Assembly (NCBI GenBank): GCA_019694515.1
Contig: JAIBBU010000002.1
Span: 1 to 64,000, forward strand
DNA length: 64,000 nt
Origin: Oligoflexia bacterium
Lineage (GTDB): Bacteria; Bdellovibrionota_C; UBA2361; JBGSMV01
Direction of reading: 5' to 3'
Shown: positions 59,394-64,000 of the stretch, one piece after another
Numbering within the stretch: the stretch's first letter is position 1
Layout: the number at the start of each line of letters is the position of its first letter
Notes under the pieces: model-generated
Told to the model about the DNA's origin: nothing
Seen by the model: the letters and a program-made list of their open reading frames with translations, nothing else
Databases searched by the model: none
Program-made: the position numbers and the translations under genes

Positions 59394-60107
59394 ATGTATC
59401 TTATGTCAGAACCTTTTCCGGCACAGCCGTCGTCAGCTAACTTAGCCAGTTCGATTTCGGAAGAATTGCGGCGTGAATACGATTTGCGCTTTAGCGCCCT
59501 ACAGGACTATCGGGTCCGAGTTTGGAAGATTCTAACTGCGCAGTTCTTTCAACAGTACATCCCCCGCAATGGAGCAGTCCTGGATCTGGGCTGCGGCTGG
59601 GGGGAATTCATCAATCAGATTGAAGCCGCGCAAAAGTTCGGGATGGATCTTAACCCCGAGAGCGCGCGCAGATTGGCCGGCGGAATTCAGTTTTTGCAGC
59701 AGGACTGTTCGCAGCGCTGGTCCGTACCGGATAATTCTCTGGATGCCGTGTTCACCAGTAACTTTTTTGAGCATCTGCCCTCCAAGGCGCATCTCAAGGC
59801 GACGTTAATCGAAGCTTATCGGGCACTAAAGCCCGGCGGCAAACTTATTTGCATGGGCCCAAATATTAAATGCATCCCCGGAGCCTATTGGGATTTTTGG
59901 GACCATTATTTAGAGCTAACGGAACTATCGCTGCGGGAAGGGCTGGAGTTGACCAATTTCAGGATTCATTCGTGTATCGAGCGCTTCCTGCCTTACACCA
60001 TGGTAAACAAGCGTCCCGCTCCGCTTTGGCTCGTGCGTTTCTATCTAAGACTCCCGTGGCTTTGGCGCTTTTTTGGTGCGCAGTTCTTGGTGATCGGGAC
60101 AAAGTAG
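59394..60107 (+). CDS. SAM-dependent class I methyltransferase
   Basis: This 237-aa methyltransferase has motif I VLDLGCGWGEFINQI, the acidic FGMDLNPESA, DNSLDAVFTSNFFEHLPSK and the ALKPGGKLICMGPN post-II motif typical of Methyltransf_11. The C-terminal RFYLRLPWLWRFFGAQFLVIGTK is basic and hydrophobic and may touch the membrane. ATG 59394 and ATG 59403 are both possible. The substrate is unknown. It lies alone between the M16 pair and the convergent secreted repeat protein (15-bp gap). Confidence 0.87.
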   Translation: MYLMSEPFPAQPSSANLASSISEELRREYDLRFSALQDYRVRVWKILTAQFFQQYIPRNGAVLDLGCGWGEFINQIEAAQKFGMDLNPESARRLAGGIQFLQQDCSQRWSVPDNSLDAVFTSNFFEHLPSKAHLKATLIEAYRALKPGGKLICMGPNIKCIPGAYWDFWDHYLELTELSLREGLELTNFRIHSCIERFLPYTMVNKRPAPLWLVRFYLRLPWLWRFFGAQFLVIGTK

Positions 60108-60122
60108 CTGGAGTTAGCTGCA

Positions 60123-63100
60123 TTACCTTAAATGTAAGCGCTGTTTAACATAGCTGCGCCAGGCGCTGGTGGAGACCGCTTTGGCCTTGGCTGCGAACCT
60201 GAAGCGCCCGTAATTTAGTGCCGATTTTTTGCCGTCCGCTAATGCGCCACAATCGGCGTAAACGAAGGTCTTTTCCTTGCTGAGCTTTTTCTTTCCCGAG
60301 GAGGGATAGCGCGAAAGTTTGGCCGTGCCGCTAAGCGACGATTTTCCAGGATAAGCCTGAGCGTAAAGCAACGTTTGAGCTTCTCCGCCCTTGGCTTCCT
60401 CGATGGTGTCCTTGGGGGAAAGGTAAACTCTGACCGTTGAGCAAGCGGCGGTGATGCCCTTCAGTGAGATACTTAGGGCATCGTTCGTGATCTTGACCTT
60501 TAGCTTAAGCTTCTTGCCGGCGCTGATCGCACCGCTATTGCTCACTGCTTGGGCCGGTTCATCCGGGTCCGGGTAGCTGATGATCTCAGAAGGATCGGTC
60601 GGAGATTTAGTTACGGTCATGCTGCTGGTACTCTTGTTCCCAGCCGTGTCGTACACATCCAGGCGGAAGGTGTGATCGCCATCGGGGACGGAGGTGAGGT
60701 CTACCAGCCGTGAAAATCCGGCAGTGCTCGCATATGGATAACTTGTGTGGCTGTCTCGAACCGCCTTGATAAACTTATCTGGGGTAAAAGAATCGATCAG
60801 CGACCCATCCAAGAACGCCTCTACATTTGCGATGCGCGTTTCATCCAACGCGTATCCGGCAATCTGCAGTGAACTGACAAAGCGGTAAGCGCTGGATGCC
60901 GGCGCGTCCAAGTTGAAGATCGGGGCAATCGAATCCTGATTGCCAGCAGAGTGATTTACAACAATGCGGCCCGGAGCCAGCGCGCGGCTATAATCAGTTG
61001 CGGCGTAAACGTAATAAGTCCCTGCAGCTAAGGCGCTGGTGTCCCATAGGTACACGTCGGAGTTTCTGCCGGCGCCAATGGTCGTGATCAGACTTCCGCC
61101 AGTCGTAGTCTTGGTGGTGGTTGCATAAAGACTAACGCTGGTATCCCGATCGCCCCCCACCGTTAGCGCAAAGCGCGAATCAGTTTTGTGGTCGGCCGCA
61201 AGCCGCATATCGGCGATTCGAAATGTCAGCGGTGTCGCTTCTTCGAGTGGATCGAATCTAAAGTAAGTTATTCCAGTGCCGTCGCTGTTTTTTCTCCAGG
61301 GGTGCGGCTGGCCCGCGGCTACAGGGGGCTCGGTCTCGATCTCATCCATTCTTACGCAATAACGGGCCTCGCCGGTGGTCTTGCTGATGATATCATCGCC
61401 GCTCTTGCCTTCCTCATTTAGGAGCCAAATCAAACGTGCGACCGAGTGATATAGCTCGGTAGAAGATAAGACATCGAAGGTGAAGCAGGCGATCTTGTAG
61501 GTATCAGGATCGATTGCGTGAGTCTTGTCGTAGTAGTTGAAAAATACTGCCGGATCGCCGTTGCCGCTCTCGTTGGTGCCCTGAAAATAGTCGGCGCTAT
61601 GAACGGCAGAATTACTGTCAGAATACACTTTGCCCGGATATATACTGGCTTCGGATAAACCACTAATTTGTTTAATATCCGAGGTCCCATCCATGCTAGC
61701 GGGGTCGCCCAGCACTGAGGTGAAATAATCTGCTCCGCCTTCCTGGTCGGGGCTGATCATAGTAACGACGGGGCGGTCTTGGATTTCAAGATTCCCGTCT
61801 GCGCTAACGACCGTCGGAGTGATCGGCTCGGAGCCAAAAACTTCGGTGCCCAGCGCGACCCAGTCGATCGAAAAGCTGGTGCCCGCAACATTTGAGGGAT
61901 CAATTCTGATATCATAAATATCACCGCTCCACCCTCCAACTCCGCTAAGATCGTATGAATAGGTATGCTGTCCCGCTACCGTGAAGGACGTGGTTGTCCC
62001 CTCGAGGCCGCCGTAACGATTGAAAAATCTGATGTACATTACCTGCGAACCGCTGCCGCCCCGATTCATAGAAAGGGTGAGGCGTTTGAACAGGGAAGCT
62101 TTGACCGGATGAGCCTCGGGGATGTTTAGATAAAACCCAGCTTCGCTAGCTGCCGCTGCTGTCGCCGAAAAACTGCCGCCGCTAAAGCTGGGCGAGGTTA
62201 AGTTTAGGGTGCTGCTGATGTCGGATGCCCCCGCCATGTCCCAGGGATCTAGATTGTGCGATGCGTAGTCCTTGGAGCTAATGGCGTAGACCGAGTATGT
62301 TCCGGGAAAAAACTTGTAGCGATTGAGTGCGATGCTCTGGGCACCGCCGGGTGAGAGGGCAGGCTCTGACCTGAGCTTGTAGCCATTGGACGGGTTGGTA
62401 TCTCCTTGATCATCAACATATAACGCAACGACCTCACCGCTGCTGGCTGTATAACTTAGATTGAAATCTGAGCACGCGGCGTCGCTGCTCGCGGGGGTCA
62501 ACTGGATCCAGTCGATTTTGACCTGCGCTCCCGTAACATCGCGCGAGGGGTCTACTCGCAGTCCGATCACCGGGCTGGCGCTCCAGGCATAGTCGCTTCC
62601 GGAGGTGTCGCCCACGGTGACTGTGCTTAGATCGATCGAGTATGTATGCCAACCGGGAGTTGTAAAGGTCAGAGCAGTGTAGGCTACGGCACGGCTCTCT
62701 TTGGTCCAGGAGATCTGGATATCAGCGGCCGTGTCGGTATACAGATGCATCGTAAGAATCTTGTAAATCGAGGTGTCAATCGGGCCGTTCGTTCCCCAGC
62801 GTGTGAAGTCAGGCGTAAGTGACCCCAGAATGTGATCTCCCAGAAGAAGGAAAAAAGGATTCCCGCCGGTGGTCGTAGCGCTGAAGAGTCCAGCGCTAAA
62901 GCTGAAGGCACTAAGATGATTGGTTTGCAGCGGCCTGATATCGTCCAGGATGTCGTGTGACTGTTGCGCTCCCCGTGCGGCCTGCTCCATGTCGAGGGGG
63001 TTCGACCATACGTAGGTAAAGTAGTCCTTGCAGGCTGCCAAAGAGAGCCCGCCACCAGCTGGCTGAGTGATTACTGGATCCGCCATGGCCGACGCCGCGG

Positions 63101-63140
63101 TTAGCCATAGACTCACTGCGATTAGAAGAGATTTGTACAA
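60123..63140 (-). CDS. Large secreted multi-domain repeat protein of unknown function
   Basis: This secreted protein is about 1005 aa. TTG 63140 is preferred: AGGAA lies six bases upstream and the signal peptide (YKSLLIAVSLWLTAASAMA) follows at once; the frame opens at 63182. At least two copies of a roughly 150-aa beta domain occur. Each ends with a pattern of the type HTYS(I/Y)DLS, then RVDPS/RIDPS, G and IDWI/VxLG/T. A third, diverged unit follows (about 480-690, FRFDPLEEATPLTFRIADMRL). Then come an Ig-like domain (GYALDETRIANVEAFLDGSLID) and a Lys-rich C-terminus. The repeated units look like carbohydrate-binding beta-sandwiches. No catalytic motif was recognised. Confidence 0.75.
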   Translation of the reverse strand: MYKSLLIAVSLWLTAASAMADPVITQPAGGGLSLAACKDYFTYVWSNPLDMEQAARGAQQSHDILDDIRPLQTNHLSAFSFSAGLFSATTTGGNPFFLLLGDHILGSLTPDFTRWGTNGPIDTSIYKILTMHLYTDTAADIQISWTKESRAVAYTALTFTTPGWHTYSIDLSTVTVGDTSGSDYAWSASPVIGLRVDPSRDVTGAQVKIDWIQLTPASSDAACSDFNLSYTASSGEVVALYVDDQGDTNPSNGYKLRSEPALSPGGAQSIALNRYKFFPGTYSVYAISSKDYASHNLDPWDMAGASDISSTLNLTSPSFSGGSFSATAAAASEAGFYLNIPEAHPVKASLFKRLTLSMNRGGSGSQVMYIRFFNRYGGLEGTTTSFTVAGQHTYSYDLSGVGGWSGDIYDIRIDPSNVAGTSFSIDWVALGTEVFGSEPITPTVVSADGNLEIQDRPVVTMISPDQEGGADYFTSVLGDPASMDGTSDIKQISGLSEASIYPGKVYSDSNSAVHSADYFQGTNESGNGDPAVFFNYYDKTHAIDPDTYKIACFTFDVLSSTELYHSVARLIWLLNEEGKSGDDIISKTTGEARYCVRMDEIETEPPVAAGQPHPWRKNSDGTGITYFRFDPLEEATPLTFRIADMRLAADHKTDSRFALTVGGDRDTSVSLYATTTKTTTGGSLITTIGAGRNSDVYLWDTSALAAGTYYVYAATDYSRALAPGRIVVNHSAGNQDSIAPIFNLDAPASSAYRFVSSLQIAGYALDETRIANVEAFLDGSLIDSFTPDKFIKAVRDSHTSYPYASTAGFSRLVDLTSVPDGDHTFRLDVYDTAGNKSTSSMTVTKSPTDPSEIISYPDPDEPAQAVSNSGAISAGKKLKLKVKITNDALSISLKGITAACSTVRVYLSPKDTIEEAKGGEAQTLLYAQAYPGKSSLSGTAKLSRYPSSGKKKLSKEKTFVYADCGALADGKKSALNYGRFRFAAKAKAVSTSAWRSYVKQRLHLR

Positions 63141-63215
63141 GCGACGTTCCTGACTATATCTACCTGAGTTCACTGCAAACAACTGCGCTGGGCCCGCGGA
63201 GCAGCCCCAATAGGT

Positions 63216-63229
63216 AATTCGTGCGAATT
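63216..63229. repeat. Perfect inverted repeat in divergent promoter region
   Basis: AATTCG-TG-CGAATT forms a 6-bp inverted repeat with a 2-base centre, 76 bases upstream of the secreted repeat protein start and about 160 bases before the membrane protein gene at 63391. It is a candidate operator for either direction. Confidence 0.4.
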
Positions 63230-63390
63230 TCTATTAGAGTTAAGCTTCGGCGCCTATATTCAAAATCAGCCACTTGCTTGTATCTTACTGAAATTGCAGT
63301 TTCTTGAGGGGGCAGGGTAGCGTTGGACACGCTTTAAAGGCCCTCCGATGATAAGGGCGCCAATGATCCAAGCGAAGCGAGCGTAGCAAA

Positions 63391-64000
63391 ATGAGTTCAC
63401 GCCAAACACTATATCGAGGGCTGCAGGCCGTGGTGCTCGGGGTATGTTTCCTCCTGCATTTGCCCCTGTCGTTCTTTGGCAACATTTCCTCGGGGCTCGA
63501 CCCCTCGTGGCAGGTCGGGTTGCACCTCATTCATCAGCAGGCGCTGCGCTTTGGCACAGAGGTGGTATTCACCTATGGCCCGCTGGGCTTCCTGAGTACG
63601 AGGCTGCCCTTCGACGGCGTTAAGCCCTGGCTGCTTGGGAGCGACCTGCTGCTCTTTGGTTCCATTGCAGTGCTTTATTGCGAGCTCTTCCGTCGTGTCC
63701 GAGCTTGGAGTGGTGTCGCGCTTATTGCTGTTATCTCCGTTTGCTATTCGGAATTGAGCTATTTTATCGATCTCTCCTTTTGTCAGCTTCTGCTGGCAGT
63801 TTTTTTCTTGCTGCTGCACGCCACTGGGGGACGCTCGTATCTTCTGGGCTTAGCCTGTCTTCTGGCTGTCAGCGGGTTTTTCATAAAGATGAACACGGGG
63901 CTGATCGGCCTTGGACTGATGCTCTGTGGCTGCAGCATCCTGGCCTTACATCGTCGTCAACAAATGAGGCTCTATATTTCAGCGGGCGTATTGATGCTGA
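63391..64000 (+). CDS. Multi-pass membrane protein (5' part), FTYGPLG family
   Basis: This gene is open from ATG 63391 to the window edge, at least 203 aa with no stop. The protein starts with a membrane segment (about 11-30), then SSGLDPSWQVGLHLIHQQ and GTEVVFTYGPLGFLSTRLP. At least four more hydrophobic segments follow. The DPSW ... FTYGPLG pattern is known to me from large uncharacterised bacterial membrane proteins that resemble lipid-linked-sugar glycosyltransferases (PMT-like); the exact function is unknown. It is divergent from the large secreted protein and could act with it, for example in glycosylating surface proteins, but this is only an inference. Confidence 0.75.
   Translation, partial: MSSRQTLYRGLQAVVLGVCFLLHLPLSFFGNISSGLDPSWQVGLHLIHQQALRFGTEVVFTYGPLGFLSTRLPFDGVKPWLLGSDLLLFGSIAVLYCELFRRVRAWSGVALIAVISVCYSELSYFIDLSFCQLLLAVFFLLLHATGGRSYLLGLACLLAVSGFFIKMNTGLIGLGLMLCGCSILALHRRQQMRLYISAGVLML

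Overview
The window reads as a chromosomal segment of a Gram-negative, didermal bacterium. The evidence is the outer-membrane and lipid A block at the left end (lolD, bamA, skp, fabZ, lpxA), several signal peptides, a Wza-type export lipoprotein and a sigma-54 response regulator. TTG and GTG starts are common. The gene order and the Leptospira-style sugar transferase families would fit a deltaproteobacterium-like lineage, but the sequence alone does not fix the taxon. I saw no tRNA, rRNA, CRISPR array, transposase or integrase.

Layout. Positions 2-4553: lolD (3' part), bamA, skp, fabZ, lpxA. Positions 4622-5821: two secreted proteins of unknown function on the minus strand. Positions 6143-11856: an export operon (a membrane-anchored repeat protein, a half-length solute-binding-like protein, Wza-like lipoprotein, Wzc-like tyrosine autokinase). 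Positions 11905-16973 (minus): deacetylase, GT2, heparinase-like lyase and Wzx flippase. Positions 17214-23948: a surface-carbohydrate transferase-like protein and a first ulosonic-acid gene set (NeuB-like synthase, KdsC-like phosphatase, HisC-like aminotransferase, Gfo/Idh oxidoreductase, KdsB-like cytidylyltransferase). Positions 24154-33671 (minus): a WbpM/PglF-type dehydratase, a LIC12162-type transferase, a GT4 and a complete UDP-N-acetyl-L-fucosamine set (fnlA, fnlB, fnlC) with a wbuB-like transferase. Positions 33869-41004: seven tightly packed genes (hydroxyacid dehydrogenase, Gfo/Idh, SDR, 3-dehydroquinate synthase-like cyclase, methyltransferase, HMGL-type aldolase fused to a second domain, KdsB-like cytidylyltransferase). 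Positions 41024-46595 (minus): NeuA-like cytidylyltransferase, AsnB-like amidotransferase, SGNH hydrolase, DegT aminotransferase and PglC-like initiating transferase. Positions 46740-50924: Wzy-like polymerase, an aminotransferase-FemAB fusion and a PglD/NeuD acetyltransferase. After 50944 the genes are general: CDF transporter, AAA ATPase, NtrC-type regulator, zinc-ribbon protein, YihY protein, an M16 peptidase pair, a methyltransferase, a large secreted repeat protein and the start of a multi-pass membrane protein.

How it works together. The central 45 kb looks like one Wzx/Wzy-type surface polysaccharide locus. PglF-, PglE-, PglD- and PglC-like proteins could make and load a bacillosamine-type first sugar; FnlABC supply L-FucNAc; two or three CMP-activated acids are made; several glycosyltransferases assemble the repeat; Wzx flips it, Wzy polymerises it, and Wza/Wzc control export.

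The best candidate for an undescribed system is the 33869-41004 operon. It pairs a dehydroquinate-synthase-like cyclase with a pyruvate-aldolase-like fusion protein and a CMP-sugar synthetase. This suggests a CMP-activated, aldolase-built and possibly carbocyclic acid sugar. The 19358-23948 set is a second candidate, possibly for an amino-ulosonic acid.
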